This document shows positions 1 through 8,696 of a DNA stretch of 64,000 nucleotides, piece by piece; position 1 is the first letter of the stretch; each line of letters opens with the position of its first letter. Source of the DNA: Flavobacterium granuli (GTDB lineage: Bacteria > Bacteroidota > Bacteroidia > Flavobacteriales > Flavobacteriaceae). A program made the translations under genes and the position numbers. Where the stretch lies: positions 62,001 to 126,000 of the forward strand of contig NZ_FQWO01000011.1 of assembly GCF_900129705.1 (NCBI RefSeq), in the 5' to 3' direction. The notes under the pieces were generated by a model. That model was not told where the DNA came from. It searched no databases and saw only the letters and a program-made list of their open reading frames with translations.

Positions 1-1
1 G

Positions 2-781
2 GATAAAGAAAATTTAGTGGTTCCAACTACGGCTTATACCACCAATTATAAATCAATGCAATATGCTTGGTATCATACTCAGTTTAGTAAGTTAAGTATG
101 AGTTTAGTAGTTTTGAATACGGGCTATGAATATGCAAAGACAGTTACAGATTTAAAAGTCGATTACAAACAGACTTTTGGTACTTATCTTTGGTATAAAG
201 AAAACAAATGGGATACTAATTTAGGATTGTATGCACAAACCGGAAAAAGTAATGGAAACAAGGTGAGTGCTTGTTATCTGGGGGCTAATTTGGGTTATGC
301 TCTTACGTCAGCATTTAAAATGGCACTGGGATATGAATTTCTTTCGGGTAAAGATCAAGATGATAATGCAAGTGATATTAAATCATTCAGTCCTCTTTTT
401 GGGACTAATCACGGATTCAATGGATTTATGGATTATTTCTATGTGGGCAATCACTTGAATAGTGTGGGTTTGCAAGATGCTTATTTGAAACTAAATTATA
501 CTATTGATAAATGGCAATTGGCTTTGATTCCGCATGTTTTCCATGCTCCTAATAGTGTTTTAGATTCGTTCGGCAATAAAATGAACAGTTATTTAGGCAC
601 CGAGATTGATTTTACAGTCGGTTATATCGTTCAAAAAGATATCGTCGCTTCGGCGGGCTATTCTCAAATGTTTGCATCATCAACATTAGAAAGAGTAAAA
701 AATGTTACTAATCCATCAAATAATAATAATTGGGCATGGGTAATGATTTCATTTAATCCAAAACTATTTAGTACAAAATAG
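2..781 (+). CDS. Alginate-export-family outer-membrane porin, C-terminal part (5' end outside window)
   Basis: The reading frame is open from base 2, so the gene begins upstream of the window; the GTG at 17 is only an internal codon. The visible 259 residues are alternating amphipathic strands with many aromatic residues. The segment FGTNHGFNGFMDYFYVGN is typical of the alginate export (PF13372-like) beta-barrel family of Bacteroidota. Family members are outer-membrane channels for anionic or neutral small solutes, and the actual substrate cannot be told from this fragment. The protein ends in a strand just before the stop, as expected for a barrel. No partner gene is visible downstream, where about 770 bp of non-coding and decayed sequence follow. 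Confidence 0.75.
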   Translation, partial: DKENLVVPTTAYTTNYKSMQYAWYHTQFSKLSMSLVVLNTGYEYAKTVTDLKVDYKQTFGTYLWYKENKWDTNLGLYAQTGKSNGNKVSACYLGANLGYALTSAFKMALGYEFLSGKDQDDNASDIKSFSPLFGTNHGFNGFMDYFYVGNHLNSVGLQDAYLKLNYTIDKWQLALIPHVFHAPNSVLDSFGNKMNSYLGTEIDFTVGYIVQKDIVASAGYSQMFASSTLERVKNVTNPSNNNNWAWVMISFNPKLFSTK

Positions 782-1161
782 ATGTGTTGTCAATTTATAC
801 AATAGGAATTTCCAAGAAGCTGTTCAATTTTTAGGTTTGTGAATTGGCAGAACTCATCTACTGAAAGCACCAGGCTCAAATACGCATTTGGCGCCCTTTG
901 TGCCGGAATATCCTGTATGCATTATCCATACACTATCTATATCTATATGGCTAATGAATATAAAAGAGACGCAATGACCTCTTGAAATTCTTCTGATTCA
1001 TTTATCCTTAAACCCATAAGGGATGAATTTAGAGCGGTTTATCTCACAATTTTATATTTTTGGATGTGTTCGATGAATACTATTTCGTTCAACACAGCTT
1101 TACGGCTGGTATTTTTTGGATCAAGTTCAAAAGTTGGGGATTAGGCAACAAGAACTCCAAT
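782..1161. other. Intergenic stretch without recognisable gene
   Basis: About 380 bp between the porin stop and the HTH remnant. Stops interrupt every frame at short intervals, and I see no clean terminator, promoter or RNA. The weak hairpin around 1000-1030 (TTATCCTT / AAGGGAT) is not convincing. The stretch may be decayed coding sequence. Confidence 0.4.
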
Positions 1162-1380
1162 TTAAGATTGGATCATTTTTTCTGTATTGAAAAGAATATT
1201 AAATTTAGTTCCAAGCTTTTTTTTGAGGCGTTGCTTTGATTTTTTTATAGCATCGGGCGTGACTCCAAGTAAATCTGCAATTTCTTGATTATTAAATTCC
1301 AGTTTTTGCAAGAGCAACATTCTTTTGTTTTAATTGGTAATTTCAGGAAAATCTTCTAACAAACGATAGTATTCACACAT
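1162..1380 (-). pseudogene. Remnant of a LuxR/GerE-type helix-turn-helix regulator
   Basis: Reading the minus strand from 1380 gives a short peptide, an in-frame TAA at 1330-1332, and then an HTH block: LEFNNQEIADLLGVTP followed by DAIKKSKQRLKKKLG. This block is typical of the C-terminal DNA-binding tail of Flavobacteriia regulators that join TPR or Y_Y_Y sensor regions to a LuxR-like HTH. The upstream sensor part is absent and a nonsense codon separates the two halves, so I call it a pseudogene fragment. It ends at TAA 1162-1164. Confidence 0.6.
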
Positions 1381-1476
1381 TCGTTAATAATAAAATAATT
1401 ACAGCGACTAACGGTACTTTATATGTTTTCATTTTTTTAATTGTTTTGATATAATTAGATTTTAGTAAAAAGAAAT

Positions 1477-1518
1477 AAAAAACACCGCAGTCGTATAAGA
1501 CGGATTGCGGTGTTTTTT
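1477..1518. terminator. Rho-independent terminator, bidirectional
   Basis: The stem AACACCGCA/TGCGGTGTT is flanked by A-runs on the left and T-runs on the right. It lies 38 bp beyond the stop of the minus-strand TonB receptor and would end its transcript. Confidence 0.8.
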
Positions 1519-1555
1519 TATTTAAAATCAGATCTTATTTACTCTTCTTAAAATT

Positions 1556-4099
1556 TTACAACGAATATTTTAACGTAATTCCATAAGTCCTTTGATCAGC
1601 TATTACACCAGCATATTGTCCGGCATTTCCACCAGCAGGCAATAGTTGTTCGTAATAATCTTTGTTTAAAAGGTTGCGTGCCCAGAATTGTACCGAAAAA
1701 CCATCTGTTGCACGGAAACCTATACGAGCATTAAATAGAGCATAACCCTGAACTACTAAATATTTTGAAGCCGAAGGACTTGAAGAGAATTCAGTACGTG
1801 CATAAGAATCAATTCCGAGGAATATTTTTCCTGTATTTCCAAAGAATTTGGCATTATCGGAAAGTTCACCTCCTAAAGAGCCCGCCCATTTTGAAGCACC
1901 TGGTAAAGCAGTTCCGGAAACATCTTTAAAGGATACTGCTGCTCCTGTTTCTTCTAACGGAAGAGGTGCATTTGTAAATTTAACATATTTTCCGTCTGTA
2001 TAGGTCGCTGCTCCATTGATGGTTAAATGTTTGCTGATTACAAAACTGGCATCCAATTCTACCCCTTTTACCTGTACTTTATCTGCATTGGCAAGATAGC
2101 CACGGTTTACACCTAATTCAGCTGCCTGTACATTAGTTTGAAAATCTTTGATATCGGTATTAAAGAAGGTTAAATTGAATATTGAGTTTTTAAACGGCGC
2201 TGTTTTTACTCCAATTTCATAATGATTTACTTCTTCCGGTTTAATTACAGCAAGTTCAAGAATGGGTTGTCCGGCAAGAGTAGGTAATCCAGCTACGTTC
2301 ACTCCAACTGGTTTGTAACTTTTTGCAAAAGTCGCATAGGCATTAATCTTATCAGTAGCTTTAAAAGACACGGTTAGATTTCCAGAAAAATCAGTATCAT
2401 CTGTGTTTGATGAAAAAGACTGATCCGTATAAACTAATTTTTTCAAGGCAATTAAGGCTGGGTCATTCGTTTGAAGTCCTCCGTATGTAGTACGTTTGTA
2501 ATCAGCATCTTTTTTGTCAAAATTATAACGTAAACCTGGTAATACGTGTAAATGTTCTGTTATTGCCCAGTCTAACTGACCAAATACTGCCGCACTGGAG
2601 GCTCTAATGCGGGCATCTGTTTTGATACCGTATCCTTCAAAAAGACCTGGTGTTTTCCATAAATTACTAGTGGTACTTTGTGCAAATCTCCACTGTGCAT
2701 TACCGGATTCTTCAGTACCATCTGTTTGTGATGTTTGGTCAATAAAAAATACACCTATTACACCACTTAATTTAGAGTTAAGCTGACCAGCATAACGTAC
2801 TTCTTGTGTTATTTGTGTTTGTCTGGTTGGATTTTGTGATTTTGCTAAAACTTGTAATCCTGTAAAGTCTCTGTCGTTTGATGGATCCCAGTTCCAAAAA
2901 CGCCAAGCTGTTGTTCCCGTAAGTGTTCCATTTCCAATTTTTGTATCTACATTTAGCGATATGCCTCCCATGTCTTGTCCGGAACGCCATGGCGTATCGT
3001 GGTCAATTTTACGGTCAAAAGCATTTAAACTCGGCAATTTATAATTCAAATCAGTAATAATAGCATCAAATTGGCGGTAAGCCGCTCTTTGTGTAGGTGC
3101 GACACCGGCAATTACTTGAGCATATCCATCTGGATGTTGTGTTGTGATATCTGCAGCTAATATAATATTGGTTCTTTCAGAAGGTGTATAAAGTAATTGT
3201 CCTCTGATTCCTTGATTATTGAGGGTATTGGTAGGTTTTCCTGTTGCAACATTATCAATTAAACCGTCACGTTGTGTACCAGAAAAAGAGATACGACCTG
3301 CAATTTTTGAACTCAAAGCTCCAGTAACCGAAGCTTTAGCTTGCAAAAAGTTGTAATTTCCGTAACTCACTTCAAAGTTAGCTCCTGAAGTAAAACTTGG
3401 TTTACGAGTTGTGATATTAAAAGCTCCCGAAGTTGTATTTTTACCAAATAATGATCCTTGCGGGCCACGTAATACTTCAATTTGTTCGATATCGATAAAA
3501 TCGAGAGTGGTTGCCGCTGGACGAGCATAATAAACGCCATCTACATAGAAACCAACACCCGGATCGATTCCATCATTTGTAAGTCCAAAAGGGGAACCCA
3601 GGCTTCGAATATTAATTCCCGTATTTCTAGGGTTTGACGAATACAATTGAACAGATGGTACAAGTTCTTTTATGCGATTAACGTTGAAAGCTCCCGTTTG
3701 TTCTGCCTGTTTTCCTGTTATTACAGATATTGCGATTGGCACATCTTGCACTTTTTCTATGCGGCGTCTTGAAGAAACTACCACTTCGATCAAAGTATTT
3801 TCTTCAGTAAGATTTATTTTTAATGAAGGTATTGGTAAAGATTTGATTTCAATTTCTGCAGTTTTGTACCCTGCATATTGAACTAAAAGAGTTAAAGGGA
3901 GTTTTCCTTTAGAGTCAATCGTAAATTTCCCGTTAGAATCTGAAATTGTGTTAGAAGTTGTTCCTTTTATTACAACATTTGCGGCTTCTAAAGGAATGTT
4001 TTGGTTTGTTGTTACTACACCGTCAATGTTTTGTGCAAATGATATTGAGAATGTTAAAACGGATAGTATTGTAAGTGTTTTTTTTATAGAATTTTTCAT
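1556..4099 (-). CDS. TonB-dependent outer-membrane receptor
   Basis: 847 residues. A Sec signal peptide ends near SFAQ (residue 22). A carboxypeptidase-regulatory-like beta domain follows (about 23-105), then a plug with VQDVPIAISVI and EVLRGPQGSLFGKNTTSG (about 115-235), then a beta-barrel ending in an aromatic-rich strand (GITLKYSL). The plug motifs are of the siderophore/small-molecule TBDT type and not the SusC type, and no SusD partner is adjacent. The substrate is therefore probably a small scarce solute taken up with TonB energy; which one is unknown. An Rrf2 regulator lies directly upstream on the same strand. The 246-bp gap between them holds a TATATTTG -7 element and a 20-bp motif also found at the susC promoter near 5121, so control by that Rrf2 protein is a reasonable inference. 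Confidence 0.9.
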   Translation of the reverse strand: MKNSIKKTLTILSVLTFSISFAQNIDGVVTTNQNIPLEAANVVIKGTTSNTISDSNGKFTIDSKGKLPLTLLVQYAGYKTAEIEIKSLPIPSLKINLTEENTLIEVVVSSRRRIEKVQDVPIAISVITGKQAEQTGAFNVNRIKELVPSVQLYSSNPRNTGINIRSLGSPFGLTNDGIDPGVGFYVDGVYYARPAATTLDFIDIEQIEVLRGPQGSLFGKNTTSGAFNITTRKPSFTSGANFEVSYGNYNFLQAKASVTGALSSKIAGRISFSGTQRDGLIDNVATGKPTNTLNNQGIRGQLLYTPSERTNIILAADITTQHPDGYAQVIAGVAPTQRAAYRQFDAIITDLNYKLPSLNAFDRKIDHDTPWRSGQDMGGISLNVDTKIGNGTLTGTTAWRFWNWDPSNDRDFTGLQVLAKSQNPTRQTQITQEVRYAGQLNSKLSGVIGVFFIDQTSQTDGTEESGNAQWRFAQSTTSNLWKTPGLFEGYGIKTDARIRASSAAVFGQLDWAITEHLHVLPGLRYNFDKKDADYKRTTYGGLQTNDPALIALKKLVYTDQSFSSNTDDTDFSGNLTVSFKATDKINAYATFAKSYKPVGVNVAGLPTLAGQPILELAVIKPEEVNHYEIGVKTAPFKNSIFNLTFFNTDIKDFQTNVQAAELGVNRGYLANADKVQVKGVELDASFVISKHLTINGAATYTDGKYVKFTNAPLPLEETGAAVSFKDVSGTALPGASKWAGSLGGELSDNAKFFGNTGKIFLGIDSYARTEFSSSPSASKYLVVQGYALFNARIGFRATDGFSVQFWARNLLNKDYYEQLLPAGGNAGQYAGVIADQRTYGITLKYSL

Positions 4100-4295
4100 T
4101 TATATTAAGTATATGTAATTAGTAGAATTTAATTTAAATTTTTTTTAAACTAACACATACACATCATTTGGGAATTCTTGTTTTCAATTATAATTAGTTG
4201 ATTTTTCAGGGATTGCCTGTTCAAAAAAGCAAACTTACTTCGGTACGTTTTCATACTTTTAAATTTGGATTGTTAATGATATATTAAATTCGAGG

Positions 4296-4331
4296 CAAAT
4301 ATATAATTAATCCTATAAAGTTAGTAGAGTT
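4296..4331 (-). promoter_or_regulatory. Promoter and candidate Rrf2 operator of the TonB receptor
   Basis: Read on the minus strand, TATATTTG (4303-4296) fits the Bacteroidota -7 element TAnnTTTG. Just upstream, the plus-strand sequence CCTATAAAGTTAGTAGAGTT (4312-4331) matches CCTATCAAAATAGTAGGGTA at 5121-5140 in 14 of 20 positions. Both contain CTA-N6-TAGTAG. A good -33 TTG is not evident. The regulator assignment is inference from adjacency to the Rrf2 gene. Confidence 0.5.
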
Positions 4332-4345
4332 TAAAATATATTTTT

Positions 4346-4759
4346 TTATATTTTTACCAATGAAGCAATAGTAATGCCTTGCATGGCCTTTAAAGTTTCT
4401 TCTCTAATGGTAATCAATCCGTGTCTTAGTAGGCATTCCGATTCATCTACGCAATCAGAACATCGTTCGTAAAAATTCAATGATGCACAAGGAAGTAAAG
4501 CAATTGCACCATCAAAAAGTCGGTGAATATCGGCTAAAGTAATGTCATTTTTAGATTTCAGAAGATAATAACCGCCAAATTTTCCTTGTTTGCTTCCTAC
4601 GAAATGGCCCCGTTTTAAATCTAATAAAATCTGTTCCAAAAACTTTTTTGGAATGTTAGCAGCCTCAGCAATTTCAATAGTTCTTGAAATGTGATTTTCG
4701 TCTTGTTGCGCTAAATATAATAGGGCTTTTAGTGCATATTTGGCTTTGTTGGATAACAT
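4346..4759 (-). CDS. Rrf2-family transcriptional regulator
   Basis: 137 residues, normal length for the family. The N-terminal winged helix (MLSNKAKYALKALLYLA, then IAEAANIPKKFLEQILLDLK and a GGYYLLK wing) is classical Rrf2. Four cysteines (C91, C100, C103, C109, spacing C-X8-C-X2-C-X5-C) occupy the region that binds an Fe-S cluster in IscR/NsrR. The spacing differs from IscR, so metal or cluster sensing is possible but unproven. Some Rrf2 proteins (CymR type) sense cysteine status instead. It is upstream of the TonB receptor on the same strand. The shared 20-bp motif at both nearby transporter promoters suggests these are its targets. Confidence 0.9.
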   Translation of the reverse strand: MLSNKAKYALKALLYLAQQDENHISRTIEIAEAANIPKKFLEQILLDLKRGHFVGSKQGKFGGYYLLKSKNDITLADIHRLFDGAIALLPCASLNFYERCSDCVDESECLLRHGLITIREETLKAMQGITIASLVKI

Positions 4760-5092
4760 CTGTCTATATATTTATTTTTTAGCTAAAGTCCAAATATAGT
4801 GAAATGAGAAATATTTAAATTAAATACTTTTTATTTTTTTTGATTAATTAATGATCAGTTCAGAACATTTTTTTATCTGTGTTGCTACGGATAAATCTAC
4901 TTTAAAAAAGAAAGATTTTGTAATATTTATGATTTTAAAAACGGTTGCTATTTCTAAATTATTCCTGTGGATTTAAAAAAATATTGCGTAATAAAAAATC
5001 TTAGAAGTATTAACTATTTTGTTTTTAATAATTTAAATTTTTGCGTTGATGTAATTAACATTTTTTTACAAAAATTTTAATTTAAATTTTTT
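4760..5092. other. AT-rich divergent intergenic region
   Basis: Very AT-rich spacer between the divergent Rrf2 gene and the susC promoter. No ORF, hairpin terminator or RNA is recognisable. Long T and A tracts may be curved DNA. Confidence 0.4.
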
Positions 5093-5140
5093 TTTGTTAT
5101 CAGTTTTAATATACTTTTGTCCTATCAAAATAGTAGGGTA
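5093..5140 (+). promoter_or_regulatory. susC promoter with overlapping candidate operator
   Basis: TACTTTTG at 5112-5119 is a perfect TAnnTTTG -7 element. A TTTG at 5093-5096 is only 15 bp upstream, shorter than usual. CCTATCAAAATAGTAGGGTA at 5121-5140 starts 1 nt after the -7 element, over the expected start site, and contains the inverted repeat CTAT-CAAA-ATAG. The same motif lies upstream of the TonB receptor on the other strand. The leader down to the susC ATG is about 370 nt. Confidence 0.5.
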
Positions 5141-5499
5141 GTAAATAAAAAAACAAAAACTTTCAAATACATTTCGTTTTTGAACAAGCAAGAACCATGG
5201 GTAACTTATGTTTTACCAGTTTGTCCCGTTACGTTTTTTCATCTTTACTTTATACAAATGTGTAACAAGACGGATCCTTATTCGTAAGTAATAAATTTTA
5301 TCATAGACCAATTCAAATAAAATAGTAATCCAAAATAGATAAAAATGAAAAAACGAATGCATTGCTGATAAAAAACAAAAACACTTTTGCTAGAACAGAA
5401 ATGGTGAAGTTGAAAGAAATTGTATAGCGCTATAAGGAAAGCGAGAATGGGGTAAATCTATTTACGGCTCCCCTTATTTATTAAACAAAAAACAGAGTA

Positions 5500-8400
5500 A
5501 TGAAAAAAAAATTAAATAGATATGCATGGTTTTGCATTTTGTTGGTTTCTATAGGGATTAAAGCCCAAGAGACCGAATCGTTAATCCAGTCCAAACTAGA
5601 CGGAACAGTAATCGATGCAGTTACAAAAGAGCCCATTATTGGTGCTTCAGTAAATATTAAAGGAACGAAGCTAGGTGTTGTAACGGATTTAGATGGGAAG
5701 TTTATTTTCCAAACAGCACAAAAATTTCCTTATACCGTAATAGTAAGTTATTTGGGGTATAAAAAATCAGAAGTTATAGTTAATACAAACTCAGTGGTTA
5801 TTGATCTTACTCAAGAACAGAATGTTTTGTCAGAAGTAGTAGTGACTGCACTTGGTATTACAAAAGAAAAAAAGTCTTTAGGATATACTACCCAAGCACT
5901 TAAGGGCAAGGATTTGTCGGATACAAAAGAAACGAATTTTATGAACAGTCTTACTGGTAAATTGGCAGGAGTTCGTATTACCAATTCGCAGGGTGATATG
6001 GGATCTTCCCGTATTATTATTCGTGGTGAAACATCTATAGCTGGAAATAACCAGCCATTATTTGTGGTAGATGGAGTTCCGGTTGATAACTCGCAGTTGA
6101 ACTTTGGAGGAGCAACCCGTGATTTCAAAAATGCAGTTGCTGATTTAAATCCTCAGGATATTGAAACCTTGACGGTCTTGAAAGGACCTAATGCCGCAGC
6201 TCTTTATGGATCTCGTGCGGCGCATGGTGTTGTTCTTATCACTACAAAATCAGGAAAAAATCAAAAGGGACTAGGCATAAGCTTTAGTTCGGGTATAACG
6301 CTCTCTCAAGTGGCTACATTGCCAAGCTTTCAAAATTCATTTGGACAAGGATCAAATGGAAAATTCAGTTATGTAGATGGTAAAGGTGGTGGTGTTAATG
6401 ATGGAGTTGATGAAAGTTGGGGACCTAAATTGGATGGACGCCTTATTCCTCAATTTTATTCAAATGGGGAGGCAGTTCCTTTTGTTGCTCATCCTAATAA
6501 TGTGAAGGACTTCTTTAATACAGGTTTTACTTTTGATAATAGTATTTCTGTAGCTAAATCGGATGACAAATCAGATTTCCGCTTAGGTGTAAATAATCAA
6601 AAACAAACAGGAACAGTACCTAATAGTGAAGTAAACAAAACAAACTTTACGATTAACACTAATTATCAAATATCCAAAAATATAAAAATAGGTTTAACGG
6701 GGAACTATATTGTTACTGATGCTCCAGCCTTACCTGGCGGACCATCGGGTAATCGTGCAGCCGGTGTCATGCTTCAGTTTCTTTGGTTTGGACGTCAAGT
6801 AGATATCAATCAGCTTAGAAACAACAGAGATGTTAATTGGAACAATAGTTATTACAGTAATCCTTATTGGAATGCCTACTATAACACTACCAGTCAGCAA
6901 CGTAACCGTTTAATTGGGGATGTTCATTTGGATGCCAAAATTGCTGATGGTCTTAATTTTAAATTCCGTACCGGAGTTGATTATTATAACGACCGCAGAA
7001 AATACGAGATTAAATATGGTACCAATGGAACTCCTTTTGGATCTTATGCTGAAGATGCTTACACGGTAAACGAACAAAACACAGAAGGTATTTTTACCTA
7101 TACCAAAAAAATAAATGATTTTAGTTTGGATGCTCTTGCCGGATTCAATATTCGTAACCACAGCGATGCAAACAATTATCAAAAAGCGCCGCGTTTAGCT
7201 GTGCCTGATTTATATACATTGACCAATTCGAGAGATGCATTAACCTCTTCAAACTCCTACTCAAAATTGAGAGTATACAGTGCATATGCTTCGGCGCAAC
7301 TGGGTTATAAAAATTATGCCTATTTAAACCTGACTGCCCGTAATGATTGGTCATCAACATTGCCAAGCAGTAATCGCTCTTTTTTCTATCCTTCTGTTAA
7401 TGGAAGTTTAGTGCTATCCGAAGCCTTGAATCTGAAAAGCAATACGCTCGACTTCTTAAAACTACGCGGTGGCTGGTCAGAAGTAGGTAATGATGCAGAT
7501 CCGTATCAATTGGCTACGGTTTATAATTTTCAAACTGCATTCGACGGAAATCCGATTCAAACCTCGTCGCAGAAGAAACTTAATGAGAACCTGAAACCGG
7601 AAAAAACTCGTTCTACCGAACTTGGTATAGAATCTTCTTTCTGGAAAAACAGACTTCATTTTGATGTAGCTTATTATAACACCAATAGTTTTGACCAGAT
7701 TCTGGAGATAAAAACAACGACTGCAAGCGGTTATAATTCTCAATTAATCAATGCAGGTAAAATAAACAACCATGGTATAGAAATTCAATTGGATGGAAAC
7801 CCTATCCAAATTGAGGATTTCAAATGGAATGTAGGCGTAAATTATTCAAGGAATATTAGTAAAGTAGAAATTCTTGATTATGATAAAAAAATTAAAAACT
7901 ACACAATTGGTTCTTCTGGAGGTGTTGATGTATTGGCATCAGTAGGACAAGCCTACGGAGCACTTTATGGTACAGCTTATCTGCGTGATGCAAGCGGAAA
8001 TATAGTAGTTGGTGCAAATGGATTGCCAAAAGCTGATTCGCAAAAGAAAGTATTAGGACATTATACTCCAGACTATTTAGCTGGTATTACAAACACTTTG
8101 ACTTATAAAAATCTTGAACTTTCATTTCTTGTTGATGCTAGTGTAGGTGGTGAGATTTTTTCAGGAACTAACAGAACAGGTACATATACAGGTGTATTAG
8201 CTGAAACTCTTCCGGGTCGTGATGCTGCCAATGGCGGATTAAATTATTATGTAACGACAACTGGTACTACAAATACGAAAACTTTGGTTTCTGGCGGTAA
8301 TGCGCCATCTGGAGCAGTAATATATGATGATGGAATGATTTTTAAAGGAGTATATGCAGATGGAACTCCAAATACTTCAGTTCTTAGTGCACAGGAATAT

Positions 8401-8685
8401 TACAAAGCATCTTACAATATTAGCGAAGCTTATATCTATAGTTCAACTTTTGTGAAACTAAGAGAAATAAAATTAGCTTACAATTTCAATAAAAAATTTG
8501 CAAGAAAGCTGGGATTAGATGGAGCCAGTATTACTGCAGTAGGTCGTAATTTGTTATTTATTTATAAAGATGTACCGAATATTGACCCGGAAACAGCTTT
8601 TAATACCGGAAATGCTCAGGGATTGGAGAGTTTATCTTTGCCAACAACGAGAAATTTCAGCCTTAATGTTAATCTTAAATTTTAA
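5500..8685 (+). CDS. SusC/RagA-family TonB-linked outer-membrane transporter
   Basis: 1061 residues, normal SusC size. The signal peptide ends near IKAQ (residue 22). A carboxypeptidase-regulatory-like domain spans about 34-115, followed by the linker QNVLSEVVVTALGI. The plug carries RGETSIAGNNQPLFVVDGVPVD and the hallmark VLKGPNAAALYGSRAAHGVV (about 225-245). The rest is a 22-strand barrel ending NVNLKF. There is no STN domain, so it is not wired to a FecR/ECF signalling pair, unlike the two other SusC proteins in the window. It forms a pedal-bin complex with the SusD lipoprotein encoded 11 bp downstream. No degradative enzyme is in the operon, so the substrate is open. The promoter carries the motif shared with the Rrf2-linked receptor. 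Confidence 0.95.
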   Translation: MKKKLNRYAWFCILLVSIGIKAQETESLIQSKLDGTVIDAVTKEPIIGASVNIKGTKLGVVTDLDGKFIFQTAQKFPYTVIVSYLGYKKSEVIVNTNSVVIDLTQEQNVLSEVVVTALGITKEKKSLGYTTQALKGKDLSDTKETNFMNSLTGKLAGVRITNSQGDMGSSRIIIRGETSIAGNNQPLFVVDGVPVDNSQLNFGGATRDFKNAVADLNPQDIETLTVLKGPNAAALYGSRAAHGVVLITTKSGKNQKGLGISFSSGITLSQVATLPSFQNSFGQGSNGKFSYVDGKGGGVNDGVDESWGPKLDGRLIPQFYSNGEAVPFVAHPNNVKDFFNTGFTFDNSISVAKSDDKSDFRLGVNNQKQTGTVPNSEVNKTNFTINTNYQISKNIKIGLTGNYIVTDAPALPGGPSGNRAAGVMLQFLWFGRQVDINQLRNNRDVNWNNSYYSNPYWNAYYNTTSQQRNRLIGDVHLDAKIADGLNFKFRTGVDYYNDRRKYEIKYGTNGTPFGSYAEDAYTVNEQNTEGIFTYTKKINDFSLDALAGFNIRNHSDANNYQKAPRLAVPDLYTLTNSRDALTSSNSYSKLRVYSAYASAQLGYKNYAYLNLTARNDWSSTLPSSNRSFFYPSVNGSLVLSEALNLKSNTLDFLKLRGGWSEVGNDADPYQLATVYNFQTAFDGNPIQTSSQKKLNENLKPEKTRSTELGIESSFWKNRLHFDVAYYNTNSFDQILEIKTTTASGYNSQLINAGKINNHGIEIQLDGNPIQIEDFKWNVGVNYSRNISKVEILDYDKKIKNYTIGSSGGVDVLASVGQAYGALYGTAYLRDASGNIVVGANGLPKADSQKKVLGHYTPDYLAGITNTLTYKNLELSFLVDASVGGEIFSGTNRTGTYTGVLAETLPGRDAANGGLNYYVTTTGTTNTKTLVSGGNAPSGAVIYDDGMIFKGVYADGTPNTSVLSAQEYYKASYNISEAYIYSSTFVKLREIKLAYNFNKKFARKLGLDGASITAVGRNLLFIYKDVPNIDPETAFNTGNAQGLESLSLPTTRNFSLNVNLKF

Positions 8686-8696
8686 AACACGCAATC

